Below, one piece after another: positions 52,213 through 60,665 of a DNA stretch of 64,000 nt. The notes beneath the pieces are model-generated. The model searched no databases, had not been told where the DNA came from, and saw only the letters and a program-made list of their open reading frames with translations. The position numbers and the translations under genes were made by a program. This DNA is from Bradyrhizobium sp. 138 (GTDB taxonomy: Bacteria > Pseudomonadota > Alphaproteobacteria > Rhizobiales > Xanthobacteraceae). Within the stretch, counting starts at the first letter, position 1. Each line of letters opens with the position of its first letter. Location: contig NZ_JADPKT010000073.1 in NCBI RefSeq assembly GCF_023074075.1, positions 1-64,000 of the forward strand, read 5' to 3'.

Positions 52213-52420
52213 CTGCGTTGACCCCAATGAGCGAGCAAAAGGAAGCCGCCCCTGGAACGCCCTCGCGACGTACCGTTTACGCAGCACCCATACACAACTG
52301 CCTAAAATTGTGAGCATTCTGAATTAATTCCACGTTAGCGGCCGGGCCGGCCCAAGGGCCGGGCGACCCCGGCCGATTACGGGGGCGGAGCGAAGAGCAG
52401 AGGCTTTACGCTGACATTCC

Positions 52421-52539
52421 CGTGGGCAAAGCGACTTGTGCGGCGAAGCTCGGAGAGCGAAGGCGGAAGCGTGCCCACGCGCCTGTGGCCGGATCGGAAA
52501 GATCATAGGCACGACGCTTCGCGCCTTTGCCCATTCTAC
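52421..52539. repeat. Decayed type A repeat
   Basis: The outer pieces GTGGGCAAAGCG and CGCCTTTGCCCATTCTAC and the inner pieces GCGTGCCCACGC and TAGGCACG match type A elements with many changes. The total length is similar to copies 1 and 2. Confidence 0.6.
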
Positions 52540-52668
52540 GGCAGCCGTTGCAGGCTCAACATTTCGAAGGACGGATTATCCAAAGCGGGCGAACATCCCT
52601 GTTTTGCCCGACGCCGCAAACGCGCCCATTCCGCCGGATTCAAAAGTCCTTGCGCCAGTAGCACTTAG

Positions 52669-52800
52669 CTACTGTGCATGGGGTTGTTTTCGCCTTTTTG
52701 ATGCGCTCTCCCCCTCAACCGGCAGCTCGAACAGCTTTCTCCACCGACCCAGCGGCGCGTCCCGCATCGGGCTGTGGTCGAGAGCGATGACGCATTGCGC
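52669..52800 (-). pseudogene. Fragment resembling the C-terminus of the Mfd paralogue
   Basis: The minus-strand frame reads MRDAPLGRWRKLFELPVEG before a Lys-rich tail and TAG at 52669-52671. The last residues of the 53591-56905 protein are KMQDAPFERVEELFELLDEG, so about half of the residues agree. The DNA also shows the similar CAGCTCGAACAGCT segment at 52724 and 53612. No start or upstream gene body is present. Either a decayed duplicated end or a chance similarity. Confidence 0.35.
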
Positions 52801-52832
52801 CGGTTCTGTCTCGTCGCCCCTTCGCTCGCAGG

Positions 52833-53450
52833 CTACAAACCTGACGGTATCGGGCTCGGAACGCGTCTGGGCGACACAGTTGTTCGTCGCTCGACCTGCG
52901 CTTTGGCGTCCAGCACCTTGTCCCCAGCCCGTGCGGCTCGTGGCCCTCTGATCTGGTCCGAAAGACTTGGGCCTCTTCCCGGCAGACCTACTGAGCCAGA
53001 CTTGGTGTTTCCTTGGGCCTGTGTTGCCGGCCGGAAGCTGTTTCGCGAGGGGACCGTGGCCAATTGATCCTCATTGCTCGTGCCGCTCCCAATTGCGCCG
53101 ATCGGCAGACCATTTGGAGCGTGACCGACCCCGGCATTTTTCGCCGCCTGGGCTGCCGCCCGCGACCTCGCGGGCGTCGCGGACTGAACGTTCGGATTGA
53201 TCGGTTGGCTGTCGGCGCCCAGATTTCCACCGGGGGCGGTGTCTTTCGTCCCCATCCCTGGAGGCGCTGAGGGACGCGCATTGCCTGCGCTCGTCCCTGT
53301 TCCGGAAGGTGCCGACCCGCCAGCGCTACCCGGCCCCGTCCCCATGCCCGCTCCTCCGGATCCGGCAATTGCACCGCCTGCTTGCGCCAGAACCAACAGA
53401 AACGAGCTTGCGATAATCGCGACAATGATCGGAGGGATGGCACGGGACAT
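52833..53450 (-). CDS. Secreted Gly/Ser/Pro-rich protein, unknown function
   Basis: 205 residues from MSRAIPPIIVAIIASSFLLV; GGAGA lies 8 bases before this ATG and residues 1-30 form a signal peptide ending near AIAG. The rest is low complexity (GSGGAGMGTGPGSAGGSAPS, then NPNVQSATPARSRAAAQAAK) with a basic C-terminal end. No fold or family is recognised; it would be a disordered envelope or secreted protein. Low complexity makes the frame choice less certain, but the signal peptide and SD support it. Confidence 0.55.
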   Translation of the reverse strand: MSRAIPPIIVAIIASSFLLVLAQAGGAIAGSGGAGMGTGPGSAGGSAPSGTGTSAGNARPSAPPGMGTKDTAPGGNLGADSQPINPNVQSATPARSRAAAQAAKNAGVGHAPNGLPIGAIGSGTSNEDQLATVPSRNSFRPATQAQGNTKSGSVGLPGRGPSLSDQIRGPRAARAGDKVLDAKAQVERRTTVSPRRVPSPIPSGL

Positions 53451-53590
53451 CGGACAATCTCCATCGCCAAACTTCATTAAATATAATGATGAGGCCGCCT
53501 TCCCGCCATGAATTCGCGGTTGCAGAAGTCCGCCGCTGCAAGAGTTCTAGATCTGCCAAACGATGTATCCGTGCTGACGAAGCGCGAGAC

Positions 53591-56500
53591 CTACCCCTCG
53601 TCCAGCAGCTCGAACAGCTCCTCCACCCGCTCGAACGGCGCGTCCTGCATCTTGGCGTGGTAGACCACGCGGTCACCGTCGCGCTGCAGTGACTTGCCCC
53701 GCGACTTCCGCAAGCGTCCCGGCAGGAACGTCGCGGCCGCAGCCTCAGGGCCGACGTCGAGGCGGACGATGCCGCGTCGCTTGCATTCGAGCCTGAGCCT
53801 GGCCGCGGCAAAGAAGTCGCGCGCGACCTTCGGCAAAGGTCCGAAGCGGCGGGAGGTTTCCTCCTCGAGATCTTCGAGGTCGTCCTCGTCCGTGCATCTT
53901 GCGGCGCGCGCATAGAATTCGAGACGTACCGGCTCGGACTGCACGTAGGTCTCGGGCAGCATGTCCGCGACCGGCAGGTTGAGGTCGGGCACCCACACCG
54001 CCTGCCCCTCGTCGAGCTTCTCCGACGCCATTTTCAGGAGGTGGCTGTAGAGCACGGGCCCGAACACCTGGACATGGCCGGATTGCTGCTCCGAAAACAG
54101 ATCGCCGGCGCCGCGCAGATCGAGGTCGCGCTCGCTGATGGCAAAGCCCGCGCCGGGCCGGCTGAACTCTTCGAGCACGGCCAGGCGCTTCTCGGATTGC
54201 CCGGATGCCGTCTCGGTCAACAGATGCGCGAAGGCGCGGATGCCGCCACGCCCGACGCGCCCACGCAGCTGATGCAGCTGGGCGAGGCCGAATTTCTCCG
54301 GCCAGCACACCACGATGGTATTCGCACGGGGAATATCGAGCCCGCTCTCGACGATGTTGGTCGCGAGCAGGACGTCGGCCCTGCCCTCGACGAAGCTCAT
54401 CATGCGGTCGTCGATCTCGTCGGCCGCCAATCTGCCGTGCAGGCAGACGATGCCTAAGTCAGGCGCCACCGCCTGCACCCGCGCCAGCATCGGATCGAGA
54501 TCCTGGATGCGCGGGCAGATCAGAAAGCTCTGGCCGTGACGCCGCTGCTCGCGCAGCAGCGCCGAGGCAATCGCCGCATCCGACAGCGGCGCGATCCGGG
54601 TCGCGACCGGCAGCCGGTGCACCGGGGGCGATGCGATCACGCTGAGGTCGCGGAAGCCGGCAAGGCCCGCGGCGAGGGTGCGCGGGATCGGCGTCGCGCT
54701 CATCATCAGCACGTGGACGTTCTTGGCGAGGCCGGACAGCTTCGCTTTCTCGGCCGCGCCAAAATGCTGCTCCTCGTCGATGATGACGAGGCCGAGATCG
54801 TCGAACTTGACGTCCTTGCCCGTGAGCGCCTGGGTGCCGATCACGACCTTGATCCGGCCGCTGCGCAGTCCTTCCCTTGTCTCGCGCAGCTGTGCGCCCG
54901 AAGTCGCCCGCGACAAATTGCCGACCTCGATGCCGAACGGCGCAAAGCGTTTCTGGAACGTTGCGACATGCTGGCGTGCCAGCACCGTCGTCGGCACCGC
55001 GATCGCCACCTGCTTGCCCGACAGCACCACGGCCGCCGCCGCCCGCAGCGCCACCTCGGTCTTGCCGAAGCCGACATCGCCACAGATCACCCGGTCCATG
55101 GGGTGACCCGAGGCAAGATCGTCGAGCACGTCGGCGATCGCCTTGGCCTGGTCACTGGTAGTGAAGTAAGGGAAACGCGCGACGAACTTCTCGTAGGCCG
55201 ATCCCGGCGGAACCAGCTTTTCGCCGCGCCGCCGGCGGCGCTGGCTGATGTGCTTGGCAAGCATCCTGCCGGCGGCCTGGATCTCGCGCTCGGCCGACGT
55301 TCGGCGGGCCCACCATGTGCTGCCATCCGCCTTGTCGAGCGCCAGCTTGCCGAGCTCTGCCGCGTAGGGCCACATCAACGCAAGATCAGGCGGCGGCACC
55401 AGCACCGCGTTGTCGCCGGCGAACTTCAGGCGGATCATCTCCCGCAGAGCGCCGCCGCCCGTGTTCACGGTCTGCAAGCCGTCGAGCACGCCGAGGCCGC
55501 GCTGGAGATGGATCACCACCGTGCCCTGCTCGGGCACATCGGGATGGTCGAAGGCCGCGCTCCAGGCGCGCGCCATCGGTTGCGGATGATGCGCCCTGCT
55601 GCCGAGCACGTCGGAGGCCGTCACGACGACGAGAGGCTTTTTCCCCGGCACGACGAAGCCCGCATCGAGATCGGCCAGCAGCGCCGCTTCGCCGTTCCGC
55701 CCGCGCGCCGCCTCGTCCCAATCGTCACAGCGCTGCGCCTTGAGGCCGCTCATCCGCTCCATCACGCGCAGATCGTCTTCCTGCGCGGCGAAGAGGATCA
55801 GTCGCGATCCGGCCCGGCGCGTCTCCTCGACGAAGCCACGCAGCGCCTTCCTGGCGGATGTCAGCTTCGAAAACTCCGGGATGCTCTGGAAGGACGAAGC
55901 GCGCGGCAGCACCTTCATGCCCCTGGAGAGCTGCTTCCAGTCGCGCCGACCGAGATATTCGCGCTCACGCTCGGCGCGCGGCGCGGCCTCCTCGATCGTA
56001 TCGAGCCAGCCCTCGGCGTGCACCGGGACGCCCGCATCGGCGATCCATTTGGCGCGCCCGCAATAGTCGAACAGGCTCGCGCGCTTGCTGCCTTTGCCGG
56101 CAAGGCCAAGCCGCTCCGACATGGGATCGACCAGAAGCTCCTTGGTCTCGAAGATGATCCTGTGCTCGTTCGGATCGAACGCCACGATCCGCTTGATCGC
56201 GCGATCCGAATGCTCGATCCGGAACGGCCCCAGCGCGCCCGCGGGGAATATCTCGAAGGTCTGCCCGTGGAACAGCGCCCCGCCCGGATAGTCCGGCTCG
56301 TCGTCGAGATCGTATCCGAGCGATTCGAGGCGCGCCTCGAGGTCGCTTTCTGAGAACGTGCCGCCCACCTTCAAGCTCAGGCTCAGGCGCGCCAGACTTG
56401 CCGGCGGCGGCAGGCGCTCCATCACCGCTTCCGCGGTCGAGACGAGAAACAGCGGCTTCTTGGATTTTGCGAGGCGTCGCAGCACCGAAGCTCTACGCCC

Positions 56501-56905
56501 TGCGAGCTCGTGCGACGGCTCCAGCTGATCGAACGGCAGAGTGTTCAATCGCGGAAACACCAGGACCTCGCAAGCAGGGTCGAGCGCGTGAATGACACTG
56601 CCCAGCCGCTCCGCCCTGTTCTCGCTCTCGGCGAGAAAAACGATGCCGCTGCGTCCAGACTGTTTCCATTGGGCAAGCAGGTGGAGGGCCAGCACGCCGA
56701 GCGGCGACGATGACGAGATCGTTGCGCGCTGCGCCGCTTTGCTCTTCCTTGACGACGTCCTGTTTGGCAACGCCTTCTGCGGCGGCGTCTTCTTCGGGAG
56801 CGGCTTCTTCGGGAGCGCTTTGGCCACCCGCGCCTTTTTGGTCAGCCTCACTTGGATCCGTTTCTGGTCGCAAACTGTCGTCAACTGAACGCCAGCCGCC
56901 CTCAT
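53591..56905 (-). CDS. Divergent Mfd paralogue (Mfd-like DNA translocase)
   Basis: 1104 residues. A Lys/Pro-rich N-terminal tail (1-60) is followed by a degenerate UvrB-like module (about 65-300). A degenerate polymerase-interacting domain at about 460-515 reads GTVVIHLQRGLGVLDGLQTV where Mfd has GDIVVHVDHGIGRFVGLQTL. The translocase core has GDVGFGKTEVALRAAAAVVL (near 608), DEEQHFGAAEK, SATPIPRT, QLHQLRGRVGRGGIRAF and GAGDLFSEQQSGHVQVFG. The motor motifs are intact, so it should be an active DNA translocase. The changed His residues in the interaction domain raise doubt about RNA polymerase binding. The true mfd is at 28413-31931, so this is a second, specialised copy. A nuclease or partner gene is not adjacent. 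Confidence 0.88.
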   Translation of the reverse strand: MRAAGVQLTTVCDQKRIQVRLTKKARVAKALPKKPLPKKTPPQKALPNRTSSRKSKAAQRATISSSSPLGVLALHLLAQWKQSGRSGIVFLAESENRAERLGSVIHALDPACEVLVFPRLNTLPFDQLEPSHELAGRRASVLRRLAKSKKPLFLVSTAEAVMERLPPPASLARLSLSLKVGGTFSESDLEARLESLGYDLDDEPDYPGGALFHGQTFEIFPAGALGPFRIEHSDRAIKRIVAFDPNEHRIIFETKELLVDPMSERLGLAGKGSKRASLFDYCGRAKWIADAGVPVHAEGWLDTIEEAAPRAEREREYLGRRDWKQLSRGMKVLPRASSFQSIPEFSKLTSARKALRGFVEETRRAGSRLILFAAQEDDLRVMERMSGLKAQRCDDWDEAARGRNGEAALLADLDAGFVVPGKKPLVVVTASDVLGSRAHHPQPMARAWSAAFDHPDVPEQGTVVIHLQRGLGVLDGLQTVNTGGGALREMIRLKFAGDNAVLVPPPDLALMWPYAAELGKLALDKADGSTWWARRTSAEREIQAAGRMLAKHISQRRRRRGEKLVPPGSAYEKFVARFPYFTTSDQAKAIADVLDDLASGHPMDRVICGDVGFGKTEVALRAAAAVVLSGKQVAIAVPTTVLARQHVATFQKRFAPFGIEVGNLSRATSGAQLRETREGLRSGRIKVVIGTQALTGKDVKFDDLGLVIIDEEQHFGAAEKAKLSGLAKNVHVLMMSATPIPRTLAAGLAGFRDLSVIASPPVHRLPVATRIAPLSDAAIASALLREQRRHGQSFLICPRIQDLDPMLARVQAVAPDLGIVCLHGRLAADEIDDRMMSFVEGRADVLLATNIVESGLDIPRANTIVVCWPEKFGLAQLHQLRGRVGRGGIRAFAHLLTETASGQSEKRLAVLEEFSRPGAGFAISERDLDLRGAGDLFSEQQSGHVQVFGPVLYSHLLKMASEKLDEGQAVWVPDLNLPVADMLPETYVQSEPVRLEFYARAARCTDEDDLEDLEEETSRRFGPLPKVARDFFAAARLRLECKRRGIVRLDVGPEAAAATFLPGRLRKSRGKSLQRDGDRVVYHAKMQDAPFERVEELFELLDEG

Positions 56906-57472
56906 TTTCGATTCGGCAACTTTCGCCCTGCATATGGGATTTGCCCCGCGAACGCACCCCTCGTGGCAACGTTCGGCGCGGCGCTGCGATCCCGACGCAT
57001 GGGCTGTTTGATCAAGCTATGGATCGGAACTGGCGCGGCGCGGGATCTGCGTCGCTCGATGCGACGCCTGGCGGATTGTAAACGACTTGCGCACAGGGAG
57101 CCACGAAAAAGCCCCAGCGCTTGGAGCCACGCTGGGGCGTTTCGTTCAAAATAAATCAGTTAAGCAATGACGTCTTCATAGCAGCGGATTCGCCGCGCGC
57201 TTGTGAACTGGTTCACATGTCTTGCAACAAACAAACGACCTCGGGGACCGAGGTCGCCAACCTTTGTGGGGAAGGTTTTCTCCCGGCCCGGGGGCTTTGG
57301 GGGCTTGGGGGATGGGCCGAGAGCCAGGATTCGACGCCTGCCACGCACCATCGTTCCAAACCTGCCGCACGAAAACCCGCCGGCCCGTTCCGGACCGGAG
57401 CGGGATACCGCGTCGCACCGGTTTGAGTGCGCACGCGCCGCGCGCTACGATGGCCCTTTTACGGAGGCTCAT
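56906..57472. other. Long intergenic stretch with hairpins
   Basis: About 570 bases between the mfd paralogue and the small secreted gene at 57473. It holds a strong terminator facing the minus strand (57106-57138) and a perfect hairpin, GACCTCG-GGGA-CCGAGGTC-type, near 57236-57254. On the minus strand the latter is followed by TTTGTTTGTTG. A tiny minus-strand frame ending CYEDVIA at 57160 lies between them. No gene is certain; a small RNA or peptide is possible. Confidence 0.45.
57106..57138 (-). terminator. Orphan terminator facing the minus strand
   Basis: Stem GCCCCAGCG / CGCTGGGGC with a 10-base loop; on the minus strand it is followed by TTTTTCG. No annotated minus-strand gene lies within 300 bases upstream of it, so its transcript is unknown. 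Confidence 0.6.
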
Positions 57473-57712
57473 TTGAAATCATTCATTGTCATCGCCGCCA
57501 GCGCACTGCTTGCGACGGCTCCCGCCCGCTCACAGCCGCTGGTCGATCCCAACAAGGTCGCTCCCGAATACCGCGAGGCGGCCGAGAAGCGCCGGGCCGA
57601 GCAGTTGCGCCAGCGCGAATGCGCGCTGAAGGCAGATCTCGAGAAGGTGCTGCCCAGGGATCGCACCGCTTTTCTGAACCATTGCCTGGAGACGATGGTG
57701 GCCAAGCAATAA
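57473..57712 (+). CDS. Small secreted protein, 79 residues (TTG start)
   Basis: From TTG at 57473, placed 5 bases after GGAGG, the protein starts MKSFIVIAASALLATAPARS (signal peptide, cleaved near ARS-QP). The mature part is a charged helix, VDPNKVAPEYREAAEKRRAE with QLRQRECALKADLEKVLPRD, holding two Cys (ECAL, HCLET). No family is recognised; probably a small periplasmic helical hairpin closed by a disulfide. Confidence 0.65.
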   Translation: MKSFIVIAASALLATAPARSQPLVDPNKVAPEYREAAEKRRAEQLRQRECALKADLEKVLPRDRTAFLNHCLETMVAKQ

Positions 57713-57795
57713 CGCGCCGCGAAGGCATTCAAGCTTTCTTCAGACATTTGCGATCAGCTGACGATCCATTTCCAGAAGATCATTGTTGTCCGCGC

Positions 57796-58080
57796 ATGAG
57801 TTCGGTCCAGATTCAGTGCACGCGGTGCAAGAACGTGTTTCGCGATCGCGCGGGGCGGTTGCAGGACGGCTATTCCAGGCAATGTCCGAGTTGCGAGGTT
57901 GTGCTGTTTTTCGCCGAGGACTCCCAGCATCCCTTCATCAAGCGCGCGATGCGCAGTGCACGCACGGTCCGCAAGCAGATGCGGGCGCTCGAGGCCGCGA
58001 GGCTTGCTGCACCCGAACCGCAGGCGACGCAGTCGCGAAGGTTCGCTGGACGGACGCGATCGGCGGGACGCGAGGACTAG
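57796..58080 (+). CDS. MJ0042-type zinc-ribbon protein, 94 residues
   Basis: MSSVQIQCTRCKNVFRDRAG then a second pair in SRQCPSCEVVLFF: CxxC, 19 residues, CxxC, as in zinc-ribbon proteins of the MJ0042 type. The C-terminal half is a basic helix (AMRSARTVRKQMRALEAARL). A nucleic-acid-linked or regulatory role is possible but not shown. Its stop lies one base from the stop of the convergent Nudix gene. Confidence 0.7.
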   Translation: MSSVQIQCTRCKNVFRDRAGRLQDGYSRQCPSCEVVLFFAEDSQHPFIKRAMRSARTVRKQMRALEAARLAAPEPQATQSRRFAGRTRSAGRED

Positions 58081-58081
58081 C

Positions 58082-58486
58082 TCATCTGCGCTTTTGTTTC
58101 CTCGGAAACAGGCGGTCGCGGATGTAGCGCGAGGTCGCCGTCAGACGGATGCCGCGTGGTTTCTGCCAGGCGGCGCGGTCGATCTCCTTCTTGTCGCCGA
58201 TCGCCAGCCTGCCCTTGGCTGTCTTGGCAATGAAGATCGCGTCGCTCATCTTGCGGCCGGAGCGCTTGTTCCTCGCCTTCACTTCCTTCCAGAGGCTGAT
58301 CCTGCCGAGCTTCAGCTTGGGCAGCTCCTCCCGGATCTCCCGCCGCAGGCAGTCCTTGTCGGACTCGCGCGAGCGCTTGCGGCCGCCCGGGAACATCCAC
58401 AGGCCGTCCGACCGTCGTCTGACCAACAATACTTTGCCGCGCCTCGCGGCAACCAGCTTGGAAGACTTCGCCATCGCTGCCGTCAT
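58082..58486 (-). CDS. Nudix hydrolase
   Basis: 134 residues. The Nudix box is GGRKRSRESDKDCLRREIRE followed by EL (G-x5-E-x7-REIREEL), near residues 34-56; the final Gly of the consensus is replaced by Lys/Pro, which may alter activity. Preceding it are VLLVRRRSDGLWMFPGG. The C-terminus is basic. Nudix enzymes hydrolyse nucleoside diphosphates linked to other groups; the substrate is unknown, and inositol polyphosphate or diadenosine types are possible. ATG 58474 is an alternative start. Confidence 0.85.
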   Translation of the reverse strand: MTAAMAKSSKLVAARRGKVLLVRRRSDGLWMFPGGRKRSRESDKDCLRREIREELPKLKLGRISLWKEVKARNKRSGRKMSDAIFIAKTAKGRLAIGDKKEIDRAAWQKPRGIRLTATSRYIRDRLFPRKQKRR

Positions 58487-58617
58487 TGAAACAGAATCGT
58501 TCCAATCGTAACTTGTCTAGTGGAACAGACAAGTTCACGGCGCGCTTTGGTCACAGGCCGCACGCCGCCGGGACCTGATGAGACATCGCGGGCGGAATCG
58601 CACCGATCGAGGCGAGA

Positions 58618-59703
58618 TCAGCCCTCGCCCGCCCCTGCCCGATCCTCCGTCCTGATCCAGGCCATCATCATCTCCCAGGCCACCGACAGGATGATCGGTC
58701 CGATGAACAGGCCGACGATGCCGTGGGCGAGCGTGCCACCGATCACGCCCACGAAGATCACGATGGTCGGCGTGGTCAGGCCCCGCCCCATGACGAGCGG
58801 CTTCAACATGGTGTCGATGAAGCCGACGAGGACGAGAAATATGGTGAGCAGCAGCGCCGTGGTGACGTCCTTGGCGGTCCAGATCCAGATGATCACAGGC
58901 AGCAGCACGAGGAAGGCGCCGATCTGCACGATCGAAAGCAGCAGCACGATGAAGGCGAGAAGGCCGGCGCTCGGCACCGCCGCGAGCTTGAAGCCAATGC
59001 CGGCGAGCAATGCCTGCACGATCGCGACGCCGATCACGCCCTGGGCCACCGCGCGGATGGTCGCGCCCGCAAGTGAAAGGAAATGCTCGCTCTGCTCGGG
59101 CACGATACGAAACAGGAAGCCGCGGCCGGCCGCGACCAGCCTCGGCCCATGCGGAAACAAGAAGCCAGCCACGAACACTGAGACCAGAAACTGGAGCGTG
59201 CCGACGCCGGCATCGCCCGCGAGCGAAAGCAGCGGGCCCGCCAGCGGCTGGAGATACGGCGCCACCTCGCGCACCACCGTACGGATGTTGGTGTAGGCTT
59301 GGTCCCAGAGCTCGTAGAGCCAGGGGCCGACGAGCGGCCACGTCTTCAGCTGCTCGGGCGCTGACTGAAGCGCCAGGTCGCCGGTGCCGAGCTGATGCGC
59401 CAGCTCGCGCACGCCGTCCACCGCGCTGATGCCGAGCCAGGTGGCCGGGCCAATGACGATGCCGAGCGTGACCAGGGTCAGGATCGCTGCTGCGGTCTTC
59501 GGCCTGCCGCCGAGGGCTTTGGCGACCCAGCTGAAGACCGGATAGAACGCAACGGCGAGCACGCCGCTCCAGGCCAGGATCGGCACGAACGGGCGGATGA
59601 TCAGGAAGGTCCAGATGATCAGCAGGGCCAGCAGGCCGAGCCGGATCACGAGCTGGATGACGTCCTCTCCCGTCAGGAGCTGACGGAGACTTTTCACGGG
59701 CAC
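58618..59703 (-). CDS. AI-2E family transporter (PerM/UPF0118)
   Basis: 361 residues with about eight membrane helices. Family blocks are LIIWTFLIIRPFVPILAWSG near the N-terminus and AVAFYPVFSWVAKALGGRP. The central part has IRAVAQGVIGVAIVQALLAG and the C-terminal part has LPTIVIFVGVIGG-like TPTIVIFVGVIGGTLAHGIV followed by GLFIGPIILSVAWEMM. Members export autoinducer-2 in some species or act as Na+/H+ antiporters; the role here is open. It is preceded by a 260-base gap and stands alone. Confidence 0.87.
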   Translation of the reverse strand: MPVKSLRQLLTGEDVIQLVIRLGLLALLIIWTFLIIRPFVPILAWSGVLAVAFYPVFSWVAKALGGRPKTAAAILTLVTLGIVIGPATWLGISAVDGVRELAHQLGTGDLALQSAPEQLKTWPLVGPWLYELWDQAYTNIRTVVREVAPYLQPLAGPLLSLAGDAGVGTLQFLVSVFVAGFLFPHGPRLVAAGRGFLFRIVPEQSEHFLSLAGATIRAVAQGVIGVAIVQALLAGIGFKLAAVPSAGLLAFIVLLLSIVQIGAFLVLLPVIIWIWTAKDVTTALLLTIFLVLVGFIDTMLKPLVMGRGLTTPTIVIFVGVIGGTLAHGIVGLFIGPIILSVAWEMMMAWIRTEDRAGAGEG

Positions 59704-59963
59704 TGCTTCCCTTGCGGCATGAACGCAACTTCCGGTGCTTGCGAGGCCTAGCCGTTATTGCCAGCAACGCATCCGGCGTCAAGGCGACTGGAACCGCCGG
59801 GGCCACGATTAGGAAGACTTCGGACCATTCCGCATTCCGGGACGGGCCCGCAACGCGGCAGGGCTTGGCTAACGCCCGTTAACCGGATTTCCCCGCGCCG
59901 GTTTACGCCGCTGCAAACGCCCGTGACTACCGTGGATCGAAGTCACCAAAAACAGTCGGCGCA

Positions 59964-60191
59964 ATGGCCAACACCATCTGGACGATCGAACAATTCACCT
60001 GTGCGGGTTGCGGCATGAACTACACCGCGACCAGGGAGGAGCACAGCGAAGCCCACGCCGGCAGCTTCAAATGCAGCATCTGCAACGGTGTGGTGCACGC
60101 CTGGTCCGGCAAACATCATTTCTTCGGCTGGCAAGCCGTGAAGACGAGGCCGCCCGTGTTCGGAAGGCGCTGGGCAGACGTCGAGTGGTAG
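59964..60191 (+). CDS. Small zinc-ribbon-like protein, 75 residues
   Basis: MANTIWTIEQFTCAGCGMNY with a second pair in FKCSICNGVVHAW: CxxC, 24 residues, CxxC, plus several His (SGKHHFFGW). No family name. The Trp-rich C-terminus reads FGWQAVKTRPP. An intact reading frame with typical codon use supports a real gene; start at ATG 59964 lacks a strong SD. Confidence 0.65.
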   Translation: MANTIWTIEQFTCAGCGMNYTATREEHSEAHAGSFKCSICNGVVHAWSGKHHFFGWQAVKTRPPVFGRRWADVEW

Positions 60192-60338
60192 GCTTGTTCC
60201 ACCACGCGCAGACCTCTGATGACGCTGCGGTGACGCGAGACCCGATCGGGGGATCGGCCCAATTGCACCGGCGCCGTTTGCACTCCGTTCACCGATCGCC
60301 GCTAGATCAGGGCGGATCCTTCGCGCCGAACAGCAGAC

Positions 60339-60641
60339 ATGGCCGACCTCAACGCCGTCCTCACCAGGCTCAACGACCGCCTGCTCCGCCTCGAAGGCGA
60401 GCTGTTCGTGCTGCGCTCGCTGGCGCGCGCCACCCTGACGGCGGGCGACGACCATGCGGCGCGCATGCGCAAGCTGGTCGAAGCAGCAAAGGTCGCGCTC
60501 GACGACGAGGCCAGGCGCGAACTCGACAAGCCGACGCGCAAATATGTCGATGCAGCCACCGCACTGGTGGAGGAATTGCTGGTCGAGCCGACCCCGGCTC
60601 GGCCGCTATTCACGGTGATCGACGGCGGCCGGCGCGACTGA
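60339..60641 (+). CDS. Helical hypothetical protein, 100 residues
   Basis: MADLNAVLTRLNDRLLRLEG then ELFVLRSLARATLTAGDDHA and RELDKPTRKYVDAATALVEE. Almost wholly helical and charged, without Cys or membrane segments. Probably a small coiled-coil protein; no family is recognised. It ends 24 bases before the convergent Cys-repeat gene. Confidence 0.6.
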   Translation: MADLNAVLTRLNDRLLRLEGELFVLRSLARATLTAGDDHAARMRKLVEAAKVALDDEARRELDKPTRKYVDAATALVEELLVEPTPARPLFTVIDGGRRD

Positions 60642-60665
60642 GCGCGCCCGCCCCACGGCGATCGG

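Larger units (their letters stand above)
52213..52832. other. Non-coding stretch with decayed elements
   Basis: About 620 bases. It holds a degraded type A repeat (52421-52539) and a fragment resembling the end of the Mfd paralogue (52669-52800). A GC-rich hairpin-prone segment lies near 52340-52375. No intact gene is seen. Confidence 0.5.

Noticed and set aside
49752..53590. Classical genomic island with integrase at the tRNA-Lys
   Set aside because: No integrase, recombinase or transposase frame is present and no direct repeat of the tRNA end was seen. Only an eroded accessory stretch can be supported.
57280..57340. Possible tmRNA 5' end (a segment with CCAGGATTCGACGCC)
   Set aside because: The match is only to the short GGATTCGACG region. 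No tag frame, no tRNA-like acceptor pair and no second piece were seen.
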